Assembly (NCBI GenBank): GCA_965115835.1
Contig: OZ220471.1
Span: 930,001-994,000 of the forward strand
Length of the DNA: 64,000 bases
Direction of reading: 5' to 3'
Source of the DNA: Foliamicus sp965115835
Lineage (GTDB): Bacteria; Pseudomonadota; Gammaproteobacteria; Steroidobacterales; Foliamicaceae
Position numbers and translations under genes: made by a program. Shown here piece after piece: positions 46,261 to 55,240 of this stretch. The stretch's first letter is position 1, and the number at the start of each line of letters is the position of its first letter. Below the pieces are notes generated by a model. It had not been told where the DNA came from. It did not search any database and saw nothing but the letters and a program-made list of their open reading frames with translations.

Positions 46261-47754
46261 ATGCCGGGCGTTTTGCGAACCCGCCACGCCACGCCGAGCG
46301 ATGCGCCGGTGGCAGTAGTCGACGTGGGCTCCAACTCGGTGCGTCTGGTGGTGTACGAGAACAGTGCGCGCGCGCCTCTTCCGATCTTCAACGAAAAGGT
46401 TCTGTGCGGCCTGGGGCGCAATCTGGACCGCACCGGCCTCATGCCGTCCGGCGGCGTCCGGAGGGCGCTGGAAAGCCTGCAACGCTTCGCCCGCCTGTGT
46501 CCGGAAATGGGCGCGAGCGAAATCCGGGCGATCGCTACGGCGGCGGTGCGCGAGGCCCGCAACGGTCCCGATTTCCTGCACAGGGTTCGCCGGGAGTGCG
46601 GACTCGAAGTGCGCTTGCTCTCCGGCGAGCGGGAGGCCGAACTGTCCGCACAGGGCGTCGTGAGCGCAATACCGGACGCCAGCGGACTGGCTGCGGACCT
46701 CGGCGGCGCAAGTCTGGAACTTGCGCTGCTCGACAGCGGGAACATCGCCGAACGCCTGTCGCTGCCGTTCGGCACGGTGCGCGGAAACGGCGAAGACACG
46801 CCGGAACGCAGCCGCTCGTTCGTTCGCAAGCGCCTGGATAAGCTGTCCTGGCTGCGCGGTGCGCAAGGTCGGTCGCTGTTCCTGGTGGGCGGCGCCTGGC
46901 GGGCGCTGGCGAGCATCCACATGAATGAGACCGCCTACCCGTTGCGCGTCATCCACCAGTACACCGTTGCCGCCCGGGAAGCGGCGGATTTCTGTGCAAC
47001 GCTGACGGAATCGCCCGAAAAACGCCTTATGTCGTCGCCGGATATCCGCGCCGAGCGTCTGGCCACCTTGCCGCTTGCCGCCGCCGTGCTGGATTGCCTG
47101 CTGGAGGGAAGCGGCGCGACCGAGGTGGTTTTTTCCGCCAGCGGCCTGCGCGAAGGTTGCCTGTACGAAGCATTGTCGCCGGAGGAGCGCGCTCGCGACC
47201 CGCTGCTATCCGTGTGCGAGAACGCGGCGCGGCGCATGGGACGCGGCGTGGCGGACGGCGAGTTCCTGGCTGGCTGGATTGCCCCAGCGCTGGAGGGCGT
47301 AGTCCCGGAACGGCTCCGCCTTGCCGCCTGCCACCTGTCCGACATCGGCTGGTCCGAGCATCCCGATTACCGCGCCGAACAAGTATTTCTCAGGATCTTG
47401 CGGATGCCGTTCACCGGCGCCAACCATCGCGAGCGGGTCATGCTGGGTCTGGCCGTCGCCTCGCGTCATGCGGCCATGCGCTCCACGCTGAAGCGGCTGA
47501 GGCTCGGCAGGCTGATCCGCAAGGGCGATAAGCGCCAGGCATCCGGCGTCGGCCTGGCCATGCGGCTTGCTTACGCCATTTCCGGCGGCGCCGCCCATGT
47601 GCTCGAACAGTTCCGGCTCGAACGCGAGGCGCAAACGCTGCGACTCCAGGGTCCCGAGGACGCCCGCATCCTGATCGGAAACACCGTCCGGCGCCGTTTG
47701 CACACCCTCGCCGCCCACCTCGGCCTCCGGGACATTATTAGCCTGCGATCATGA
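46261..47754 (+). CDS. Ppx/GppA family phosphatase
   Basis: 497 aa. ASKHA phosphatase fold: phosphate-1 VDVGSNSVRLVVYE, the catalytic-Glu region (IRAIATAAVREARNG and LLSGEREAELSAQGV), and phosphate-2 ADLGGASLELALLD. A C-terminal HD-like helical region follows (YRAEQVFLRILRMPFTGANH, LGLAVASRHAAM). These enzymes remove terminal phosphate from polyphosphate or the 5'-phosphate of pppGpp. The sequence does not separate Ppx from GppA. No ppk gene is adjacent. The ATG overlaps the stop of a short upstream frame (TGATG). Confidence 0.88.
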   Translation: MPGVLRTRHATPSDAPVAVVDVGSNSVRLVVYENSARAPLPIFNEKVLCGLGRNLDRTGLMPSGGVRRALESLQRFARLCPEMGASEIRAIATAAVREARNGPDFLHRVRRECGLEVRLLSGEREAELSAQGVVSAIPDASGLAADLGGASLELALLDSGNIAERLSLPFGTVRGNGEDTPERSRSFVRKRLDKLSWLRGAQGRSLFLVGGAWRALASIHMNETAYPLRVIHQYTVAAREAADFCATLTESPEKRLMSSPDIRAERLATLPLAAAVLDCLLEGSGATEVVFSASGLREGCLYEALSPEERARDPLLSVCENAARRMGRGVADGEFLAGWIAPALEGVVPERLRLAACHLSDIGWSEHPDYRAEQVFLRILRMPFTGANHRERVMLGLAVASRHAAMRSTLKRLRLGRLIRKGDKRQASGVGLAMRLAYAISGGAAHVLEQFRLEREAQTLRLQGPEDARILIGNTVRRRLHTLAAHLGLRDIISLRS

Positions 47755-47821
47755 CGGCGGTCCTCCCCAGGCTTTCCTCGACGGCGCGGCGGATGTCGCC
47801 CGCCTGTTTCCGTCCGGTAGC

Positions 47822-47982
47822 TCAATCGCTCCTCGCCGCTTTCGAGTCAATCGGAGCGTTGCAGGTGTGGTTGGAGTTGAACGGCGAGTCGGTGACGATC
47901 AGATCGGTGGATTCGGAATCAATGCCTCGCATCACCCTCAGGTTGGCGGTAACAAACAGCGTGTGGTTTCCGATTCTTGTGC
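47822..47982 (-). pseudogene. DNA methyltransferase N-terminal relic
   Basis: About 50 residues remain: NHTLFVTANLRVMRGIDSES, TDLIVTDSPFNSNHTCNAP and IDSKAARSD before a stop. This matches the start of beta-class N6-adenine or N4-cytosine methyltransferases, in which motif IV is DPPF followed by NSN; here it reads DSPF. The rest of the gene is missing. The other parts of 47755-48114 show nothing. Confidence 0.5.
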
Positions 47983-48114
47983 ATAACTACACGACATGCC
48001 TTGATTCTCGCTGTTGGCGCCCGAACGTTATCGCGCTTGCGCCCGCCACACGAGTTACGCTCCCTTGTTTTTCACTCCTTGCCACGGCTATTCCGCTTGT
48101 TGTCCCTGCGTATC

Positions 48115-49497
48115 TCAAGGCGCAGGAGAAGGCAGCTTTCCCTTTCCGGAAGCTTCGCCTTGATCCGGCGCGGGATATTGTTCCAGCAAGAAATCTCGAA
48201 AAGACGGGATAGGGATGCTCAGATATCCGTCCTCGTCTTCATGCAGAATGCCGGCCTTGACCAAGGCCTTGACGAATTGTCTCCTTGAATATCCTTCGGG
48301 GAGCCGCAACACGCTCGAAGCCCCGGAGGAAACCGTCTCGTTGTGAATGTTGGTGACGATATCCGCCAGTTCGTCCGCCGTCAACGCTGACCCTGGGGGG
48401 AGACAGGCAACCACCGCCGCTGTCAGATGGCGCTTGCCTTGCAAGGGCATGCTTTTCAGTCTTGCTTGATAGTAGCTCTTGCGTCTTTTTGCGGCTCCTT
48501 CGACCGCTGCATTCTCGTCTACCTCTTTCAAGTCTCCCTCTGATTCGACCAGAGCGCCTGCCAGAGCCTGCAGCCCTACCTGCAGATGTTGTGGCCATCC
48601 CTGGCAGTCGGTTGCGACCCGCCGCTCCCATTTTTCTCCTGCTTCGTTTACGCCGGCGACTCGGTATATCCGCAAGAATTCCCGCACCGCTTCCCGGCAC
48701 TCATCGTGCGAAAGCGCCTCCAGGGTGTGAACCCGCCCCCCTGAAAACCTGGAGATACCCAGTTCTCCAAAACGCTCCTCCAGCCAGGCCAGCCCTCCAA
48801 ACACCGGAACGATGGGTAGCCCGTCATTTCCCTGATGGAGCCAGAGCGCCTGGGGAGCCGCTTCGTCCCCCAGCGCCTGAGCCTCGTCCACCATCAGCAG
48901 CAACGGCGGATATTGTTCCGGTTTCTCTCTCACCTCCCTTGTAAAATCTTCCCAGACCAGCCCTGCCCGCTGTCTGGTCTTCGCTTCCGATGCGTTGACC
49001 GATGCCTCGGCCCCGGCAAACCGGACGCCTGCTTTTGCGCCTCCGCCCGCTTGCACTGCATCCGTTCCCTCCATCATTCCTGCAGCCCCGGGGATGAAAG
49101 AATCGGCAATCCGTTTTTTCAGTGCGCGAGGGTTGTGCAAAACCGTCTGGTCGGTGAGCACACAGACATTTACGCTCGCCAGATCGCCCTTCTTGTTTCT
49201 GGAGCAACCCTCGATTTTCAGGCTTTCCAGACGCCGCAGCAGGGAAGTCTTGCCGGCGCCCGGAGCGCCCTGAAAAAGCCAGGTGGCGCCTTCCCAGGCC
49301 GGCGGAAATCCCGGGCCTCCCCAGCCTTGCCATTGCCGGCGGCGGTTGCAAAGATCTCGCGCCAGGGAATCGATTTGGTCTTTCCGCCCCACAAAAGCAA
49401 CCGGGGCTTCGCGGTCCGTGCTCTCCGAAAACTCCTTCAAGCCCCTGAGGTTAGGAATCCGGGCTTTGGCATCCCTGTTCTTTGGGCTGTCTGCCAT
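48115..49497 (-). CDS. Orphan AAA/STAND-like ATPase (460 aa)
   Basis: Walker A FQGAPGAGKTSLLRRLESL near residue 80, Walker B LLLMVDEAQALGDEA near residue 200, then a helical lid and a winged-helix-like C-terminal region (ADIVTNIHNETVSSGA, EGYSRRQFVKALVKAG). The N-terminus has FVGRKDQIDSLARDL, the typical entry to STAND/ORC-like ATPase domains. No membrane segment. Function unknown: candidates are a signalling or defence ATPase or an IS-associated ATPase such as IstB/TniB-like. No transposase partner lies adjacent. It is divergent from TonB receptor copy 2. Confidence 0.75.
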   Translation of the reverse strand: MADSPKNRDAKARIPNLRGLKEFSESTDREAPVAFVGRKDQIDSLARDLCNRRRQWQGWGGPGFPPAWEGATWLFQGAPGAGKTSLLRRLESLKIEGCSRNKKGDLASVNVCVLTDQTVLHNPRALKKRIADSFIPGAAGMMEGTDAVQAGGGAKAGVRFAGAEASVNASEAKTRQRAGLVWEDFTREVREKPEQYPPLLLMVDEAQALGDEAAPQALWLHQGNDGLPIVPVFGGLAWLEERFGELGISRFSGGRVHTLEALSHDECREAVREFLRIYRVAGVNEAGEKWERRVATDCQGWPQHLQVGLQALAGALVESEGDLKEVDENAAVEGAAKRRKSYYQARLKSMPLQGKRHLTAAVVACLPPGSALTADELADIVTNIHNETVSSGASSVLRLPEGYSRRQFVKALVKAGILHEDEDGYLSIPIPSFRDFLLEQYPAPDQGEASGKGKLPSPAP

Positions 49498-49577
49498 GAT
49501 TTCAGTGTATCAAAAACTCCCTTGCTGTTCTGCTTGAGAAAGGCGGGGTTGCAGTTCGGTATGGAGTTTTGGTTTTG

Positions 49578-49714
49578 CCCGAATTTTCGCGGGCAAAAGT
49601 GTGGTAGGCTTTTCAGCCTTGTTATTGGGCAAGAGGAAAGTGGTGGATTACGAACGGGGTGAAACGAGAGTATTCCGCCATCTCGGGTAACTTTTGAGTC
49701 GAGGGGGACATTCC
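49578..49714 (+). promoter_or_regulatory. Conserved upstream region of TonB receptor copy 2
   Basis: Paralogous to 40338-40455, with a ~17-bp insertion around GGTGAAACGAGAGTA. It keeps the GGGCAAAAGTGTGGTAGGC block and the AGGGGGACATTCC ribosome-site region. Confidence 0.5.
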
Positions 49715-49825
49715 ATGCAAACGACGATTACTACTGTCAAGAGACTGTGGGCGGCAGGGTTCCTGCTGGCCTTTGCTGCAACGGCGGTGTCGGGTTGGGC
49801 GCAGGGTGCGGACGAAGAAGCGATA

Positions 49826-49836
49826 GGGGGGGGGGG
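49826..49836 (+). repeat. Poly-G tract (11 G) in receptor copy 2
   Basis: Same position as the 20-G run in copy 1. The lengths differ by nine, so both place the plug in the same relative frame to the signal peptide (one base out). Confidence 0.8.
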
Positions 49837-50800
49837 TGCTGGATGAAGTCGCCCCGGACGAAGCCGTCGAGTTGTCCAAGCAGGTCGTTACGGGGACGCG
49901 GCTGATCGGCGGCGATCCGTCCGCCAAGGTGTTCAGCATCTCCGCCGAAGATATCTCGCGGCGGGGCATCTCCAATCTGGAAGACCTGTTCCGCACGCTG
50001 CCCTACGCATTCGGTTCCATCACGACGCAATCCAACACGGTTTTCGGAGACGGAGCGCTCGACACCGACGAGAGCCTAGGCGCACTGGGGCTGGGGACAT
50101 CCACGGTGAACCTGCGCGCCCTGGGATCGGGCAATACGCTGGTACTGGTGAATGGTCGGCGGATCGCCGGAGACGCAGGCCGTCGTTCCAACTTCGCCAA
50201 CATCCTCAATGTTCCGCTTGCTGCGGTGGAACGGGTGGACATCCAGCTGGACGGCGCGTCGGCCGTGTATGGGGCGGACGCGATCGGCGGAGTAGTCAAC
50301 TTCATCCTGAGAAAGGATTTCCGCGGGCTCACCGCAACGGCGCGCAACGAGTGGAGCGCCACCGATTCCGACCGGCGAAAGCTTGATGTCTTGGGCGGAT
50401 TTGCCTGGGACACCGGAAACATGAGCGCAACCCTCTCGCGCATTGAAGACAAACCGATCAACAACTTCAAAATTAGGACCAGCAATGACTTCCGCGACGA
50501 CTTCGGACCGGAGTTCGACCTGCGCTCGAGGACGGTCGGCCAACCTGGGGTCGTGTGTGAGTTCGATCCCAATCCCTTCGGTAGGCCCAATAGAGGATAC
50601 ATTTTTCCGATGTGCGGGCGCACCGCAACCTACCTGCAGTTGCCCCAGGGCAGCGGCGTGGGCGCCACACCGGGCGATTTTTCCTCCGAAATCAAGCCGT
50701 TCGATTTGGTTACTCCCCAAAACGGCGCAGAAGCCACGACTTCCTCAATCGAAATCAACGCGGAGCAGTACATCACAGACGACTTGCGCATCTACGCTAG

Positions 50801-52354
50801 GAGCCTGCGCCGTAAGATGACGTGAAGCTTGGCGAATCGTCCGGAACCTCAACAACTGCATCTTTGCGCGGGTGCTGTCCGCCTTCGGGCCGTAGAATGA
50901 CTGTCCGGAGGCTCAAGAAGGCCCGAATCGACTCTCGATTCGCCCCAGGGTCAGGCGGAATACCGGTCATGCGGCTGCCAAACACCCACGCATCCTCTTG
51001 ATGTTCAACGCCAGACACACCAAGTCCCACTCGCCACGCACCTTGTGAAGGCCGCGCACACTGAACCTTCGAAACCCCAGCGCCTGTTTGATCCACCCGA
51101 TCGGCGCCTCCGAAAGCCACTTGCGCTCGGCGTATTGCGCACGGCCCGCCTCCGTCGCCAGCTTCGCCGCCATGCGCGCTCTCGCCGGATACTTGTGCGC
51201 GTTCACCGCCGCCTTGCGACGGCCCTCCCGGCCCAACGCCACATAGCCGTCCACCCCAAGCGCCTCCAATTTCCCAAGGTCTGATTCATTGCAGTACCCC
51301 GCGTCCGCCAGCACCGTCGCCGGACGCTTCCCGTAGATCGCCTTCAACTCATCCAGCGGCTTCACCAACTGCCCCTGGTCGCTGGCGCTCGAAGACACTT
51401 GCGCCGAAACGATCATCTGGTTCGCTCCGTCCACCGCCAACTGCGCGTTGTAGCACTGCTGATACCCTTGCGCAGAAGTCTTCATGATCCGACTCTCCGG
51501 ATCCGTGAAATTGTCCTGCGCCTTCTCCTCGGGTTCCCCATACGCCCGCTTGTAGCAATTCCCACCCTTCGGATTGCGCTTTTCACCGGGCCGACGACCG
51601 CGCGCATCGTCCGCCTCACGCGCACGCGCCTCAATACGGGCCTTGGCCGCACGAATCGCCGTCAAGCGATCTTCCCGACGACGCAACTCCTTCGGCAACT
51701 CGTCGCCCCGATACTCTTTCCCAAAGCGCTCGTCCTCCGACTCGTCCACCGCTCGCGCACGATCCAGCAACAAGCTGATCTCCGACTCCAAACGACGCTC
51801 CTCTTCCCGCATCCGACCGTAACTCATCGCCTTGCGCTTGGATGCGTTCGCACAAACCTTGGTCCCGTCTATCGACAACTTGCCAAAGTGCGCCACACCC
51901 AACTCGTACGCCAGACGAACCACCTCCACAAACAGCCTCTTGAAGTCCGACAAATGACGACGACGAAACTCGCAGATCGTCCGGTGCTTCGGAAAGTTCC
52001 CCGCCGCCAATACCCGAAACGCCACATCTTCCTCCAGCTTGCGCGCCAAACCGCGCGAGGAAAACACGCCCGTCGCATACCCGTAGATCAGCACCTTCAG
52101 CATCATCCGCGGTTCATACGGCGACTTGCGGCGACCGTCGCCTTCATACGGCGCGTAAAACACACCCAAGTCCAGATCGTCCACCAAGTCGCTGACATGG
52201 TGCGCCAAGTGACCCTCCGGCAGCCAATCCTTCATATCCGGCGGAAGCAACAAACCCTGATTCGGGCAATACGGGCGAAACGTCGTCGGCATCTCAAAAC
52301 CTCCACTTCCCTACATGGATATTATCGCGCATTGCGTTCCTACGGCGCAGGCTC
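50801..52354 (-). mobile_element. IS1182-like insertion sequence, copy 2 (1554 bp)
   Basis: Same length and same transposase as copy 1, opposite orientation. Ends are GAGCCTGCGCCGTA inverted. Flanked by CTAG at 50797-50800 and 52355-52358. Inserted in the receptor gene. Confidence 0.92.
50967..52292 (-). CDS. IS1182-family transposase (copy 2)
   Basis: 441 aa, identical in every residue to the transposase at 26601-27926, with the same DDE candidates (LSIDGTKVCANAS, VLADAGYCNE). It is intact. The absence of any divergence between copies indicates very recent duplication by transposition. Confidence 0.92.
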   Translation of the reverse strand: MPTTFRPYCPNQGLLLPPDMKDWLPEGHLAHHVSDLVDDLDLGVFYAPYEGDGRRKSPYEPRMMLKVLIYGYATGVFSSRGLARKLEEDVAFRVLAAGNFPKHRTICEFRRRHLSDFKRLFVEVVRLAYELGVAHFGKLSIDGTKVCANASKRKAMSYGRMREEERRLESEISLLLDRARAVDESEDERFGKEYRGDELPKELRRREDRLTAIRAAKARIEARAREADDARGRRPGEKRNPKGGNCYKRAYGEPEEKAQDNFTDPESRIMKTSAQGYQQCYNAQLAVDGANQMIVSAQVSSSASDQGQLVKPLDELKAIYGKRPATVLADAGYCNESDLGKLEALGVDGYVALGREGRRKAAVNAHKYPARARMAAKLATEAGRAQYAERKWLSEAPIGWIKQALGFRRFSVRGLHKVRGEWDLVCLALNIKRMRGCLAAA

Positions 52355-52481
52355 CTAGCGCTCTCATCTCCGAGGTCGACAGTTATCAGCGACTCCGGTC
52401 CTCAATGATTGGCTATGTTGTTCCTGCAAGTAATGCCTATAACCCTTTTGGAAGGACCGTCCTAGTCAATTATTATCCACT

Positions 52482-53862
52482 CAGCAATTCCCGCCAAATC
52501 TGACATGTGAGTGATTTCAAGGGTTTTGGGCGGTTCGAGAAGAAGTTCTTCGCAAACTTTTCATCCGAAAACCGTATGATTCGAGCGATTGTTTGGAGTA
52601 CAGGGGATGAACCATGTCCAAGATCCAGTTTCGCAAGACGCTCAGTGCCCCGGGATTGCTCCGGGTGGTGCGCGGTTGTTTTGATCGCATTGAGGATCCG
52701 GTTGCGAGCCGTGGCCTGCCCCTGACGGACTGTCTGATGTCGGCGCTGGCGATGTTTGGGCTGAAGTATTCGTCGCTGTTGAGTTTTGAGCAGGACGCAC
52801 GGGGCGAGGAGCGCACCCGGTCGAACTTGAGAAGCCTCTATGGGGTGGAGCGCGCGCCGTCGGATACAACCATGCGCGAGCGACTGGATGAAGTGGATCC
52901 GCGCTCGCTGCGGCGGGCCTTCAAGCGCGTGTTTGCGGCGTTACAGCGTGGCGGGGGGCTGCGGGACTTCACCTGGCTAGACGATCATTATCTGTTGTCG
53001 GTGGACGGCACGGGCTACTTCTCCTCGCAGAAGGTGCATTGCGCTCATTGTTGCGAGCGGCGTCACCGGGACGGTCGTGTGACCTACTATCACCAGATGC
53101 TGGGTGCGGTGCTGGTGCATCCGGAGCATCGCGAGGTGTTTCCGCTGGCGCCGGAGCCGATCCTGCGCGCGGACGGTTCGCGCAAGAACGACTGCGAGCG
53201 CAACGCGGCCAAGCGTCTGCTGCGGGATGTGCGGCGCGAGCATCCGCATCTGAAGCTGTTGGTGGTGGAGGATGCGTTGGCCTCGAACGGTCCGCACATC
53301 CGGCTGTTGCAGGAATTGGACCTGCGCTTTGTGCTGGGGGTGAAGCCGGGCGACCATGCGGAGTTGTTTCACTGGGTGGCTTCGGTGATGGCGACGCGGG
53401 TTGTCGAGACCCAAGGCGAGGACGGTGTGCGGCGGCGGTATCGCTTTCTCAACGGTGTGCCGCTCAACGACGCGAATTTCGACCTGGAGGTGAACTTTCT
53501 GGAGTGTTGGGAAACCACCCCCAAGGGTCGGGAGCGGCACTTTAGTTGGGTTACGGACATCAAGATCACGGAATCGAATGTGGAAGCGCTGATGCGTGCC
53601 GGTCGGGCGCGTTGGCGCATTGAGAACGAGACCTTCAACACCCTGAAGAACCAAGGCTACGGCTTTGAGCATAACTTTGGCCACGGCAAGCGGCATCTGG
53701 CGACGGTATTTTCCGGTTTGACGATGCTGGCTTTTTTGATCGACCAGATTCAGCAGCGCTGCTGTGCGCTGTTTGGGGCGGCACGGGAGCGGGAGGGTCG
53801 TCCGAAATACTTCTGGGAACGGTTGCGCCGCTTGTTTCTGGAGTTCTTCATTCCGGGCTGGG
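52482..53862 (+). mobile_element. Unassigned DDE-transposase IS, right end lost
   Basis: The left end CAGCAATTCCCGCCAA starts at 52482 inside the receptor gene. The sequence matches the 2012-2304 remnant until about 53862, then diverges, and no matching right terminus is found before the integrase. A deletion or the integration of the neighbouring element has probably removed it. Confidence 0.75.
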
Positions 53863-53903
53863 AGATTTGTATATCGCGCCACAGAGTCGCTTCACTGCGA
53901 TAA
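52614..53903 (+). CDS. DDE transposase of unassigned family, C-terminus replaced
   Basis: 429 aa. Key blocks: TWLDDHYLLSVDGTGYFSSQ with the first Asp, LKLLVVEDALASNG with the second acidic position, RARWRIENETFNTLKNQGYG with the probable catalytic Glu, and FEHNFGHGKRHLATVFSGL. The pattern is of IS4-superfamily or ISNCY-type enzymes, but I cannot name the family. Residues after FIPGWE (CISRHRVASLR) are encoded by non-IS sequence; the 2.0-kb remnant shows the native ending ALYQAIAFGHHPTELAPF. Most of the catalytic domain is intact, so it might still act on the MITE ends in trans. Confidence 0.8.
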   Translation: MSKIQFRKTLSAPGLLRVVRGCFDRIEDPVASRGLPLTDCLMSALAMFGLKYSSLLSFEQDARGEERTRSNLRSLYGVERAPSDTTMRERLDEVDPRSLRRAFKRVFAALQRGGGLRDFTWLDDHYLLSVDGTGYFSSQKVHCAHCCERRHRDGRVTYYHQMLGAVLVHPEHREVFPLAPEPILRADGSRKNDCERNAAKRLLRDVRREHPHLKLLVVEDALASNGPHIRLLQELDLRFVLGVKPGDHAELFHWVASVMATRVVETQGEDGVRRRYRFLNGVPLNDANFDLEVNFLECWETTPKGRERHFSWVTDIKITESNVEALMRAGRARWRIENETFNTLKNQGYGFEHNFGHGKRHLATVFSGLTMLAFLIDQIQQRCCALFGAAREREGRPKYFWERLRRLFLEFFIPGWEICISRHRVASLR

Positions 53904-54061
53904 GCTGCTTATATCAATAGCTTTTCTGCTAAATCCAGGGCTTGTAATGCCGACCGGATTATGCTTCAATACGCCCCGATTGAATGCTTTCCAGTTCCTT
54001 TTTGCTTACGCTTTCTCGCGTTTGGCATAACCAAAAGGGATTCGTCTTCCTGCAAATCGAC

Positions 54062-55228
54062 ATGCCCAGACGCAGCACACTCAAGATCACCAAGCGTACC
54101 GTGGATGCTCTCCGCGTCGAACGCGGCGACGGCGTGTTCTGGGACCGTACTCTGGCCGGCTTCGGGGTTCGGGTGTACGCCACAGGACGCAAGGTCTATG
54201 TGGTTCAGGCGCGCGGGCCGAGCGGGTCGCGGCGTCTTGCCATTGGGCGACACGGCGATCTTTCGACTGAGAAGGCGAGGAGGCTCGCCGCCGTCGCCAT
54301 CGACCGCATCAAGCGCGGCGAGGATCCGGCGCCGGCGCCCAAGCCCACGCTGGCTGATCTGGCGGAACGGTATCTGCGTGTTCATGTGGCGACTCACTGC
54401 GCCGAGCAGACGGCGCAAGGATATCGGACGATACTTGATCGCGACCTCCTGCCCGTGCTGGGCGGGAAGCGTCTTGATGAGGTCACGAGGCTTGATGTTG
54501 CCGAGTTGCACCGTGCGCTTCGCAAGATGCCGAGTCTGGCCAACCGGGCGGTCAAGATCCTGTCGAAGATGTTCTCGCTGGCCGAGGGATGGGGATGGGT
54601 TACGCCGGGTGTTAACCCCTGCCGTTCGGTGCGCAAGTACAGGGAGGGGGCCCGCGAGCGCTTTCTGACGCCTGAGGAATGGCGGCGGCTCGGTCAGGCG
54701 ATGCGTGAGGCGGAAGCCTACGGCGCGGTGCAGGCCCGGGTGATCGCGGCGTTGCGCCTGCTGATGCTCACTGGTTGTCGGCGTCAAGAAATCGTGACGC
54801 TCCAGTGGGACGATGTGGATCGCACGGCGCGTGAGTTGCGCTTGCGCAAGACCAAGACCGGGCCGCGCATGGTGCCGCTCACGCCCCCGGCGGAGCGCGT
54901 ACTTGACAGCATCGACCGGGTTGAGGGCAACCCGTGGGTGTTCCCGGCCCGCAAGCGGGGCGCTTGCATTTCTCACCTGCAATATCACTGGAATCGGATC
55001 CGCGACCGCGCAGGGCTGGAGGACGTGAGAATCCACGACCTTCGCCACAGCTACGCCAGCCAGGCGCTGGCGATAGGCGAGGGCCTGACCATGATTGGCC
55101 GACTGCTTGGGCACACAAAGGTGGCCACGACGGCGCGCTATGCGCATCTTGCGCGCGATTCGGAGAAGGCGGCAGCGTCGCGGGTGGGGCGCAGCATCGG
55201 CGCTCACCTTGTGTCTGGCTCCGTCTGA
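54062..55228 (+). CDS. Tyrosine recombinase (integrase) 1
   Basis: 388 aa from the ATG at 54062. An N-terminal DUF4102-type arm-binding domain (RRSTLKITKRTVDALRVERG, FWDRTLAGFGVRVYATGRKV), SAM-like core-binding domain (TLADLAERYLRVHV) and catalytic domain follow. Catalytic residues: Arg in LTGCRRQEIV, HDLRHSYAS with His and Arg, GHTKVATTARYAHL with the His and nucleophile Tyr. It drives site-specific integration or excision of an island. It ends 12 bp before the second integrase, same strand. Confidence 0.93.
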   Translation: MPRRSTLKITKRTVDALRVERGDGVFWDRTLAGFGVRVYATGRKVYVVQARGPSGSRRLAIGRHGDLSTEKARRLAAVAIDRIKRGEDPAPAPKPTLADLAERYLRVHVATHCAEQTAQGYRTILDRDLLPVLGGKRLDEVTRLDVAELHRALRKMPSLANRAVKILSKMFSLAEGWGWVTPGVNPCRSVRKYREGARERFLTPEEWRRLGQAMREAEAYGAVQARVIAALRLLMLTGCRRQEIVTLQWDDVDRTARELRLRKTKTGPRMVPLTPPAERVLDSIDRVEGNPWVFPARKRGACISHLQYHWNRIRDRAGLEDVRIHDLRHSYASQALAIGEGLTMIGRLLGHTKVATTARYAHLARDSEKAAASRVGRSIGAHLVSGSV

Positions 55229-55240
55229 GGGGAAACCGCG

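Larger units (their letters stand above)
49715..52481 (+). pseudogene. TonB-dependent receptor copy 2, poly-G shifted, split by IS1182-like and truncated
   Basis: The signal peptide (KRLWAAGFLLAFAATAV) begins at 49715. An 11-G run (49826-49836) puts the rest one base out of phase. The plug domain follows (VLDEVAPDEAVELSKQVV, SISAEDISRRGISNLEDL), closely matching copy 1. At 50796 the gene is interrupted inside LRIYA by the IS1182-like copy 2, and resumes at 52355 as SALISEVDSYQ. Removing the IS and one CTAG restores the frame exactly. At 52482 a second IS cuts it off for good in the first barrel strands, so about the first 40% survives. Inactive. Confidence 0.85.

Noticed and set aside
53904..54061. 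Possible tRNA attachment site before the integrase
   Set aside because: Searched for T-loop and acceptor patterns; none found, so no tRNA or att site is claimed.
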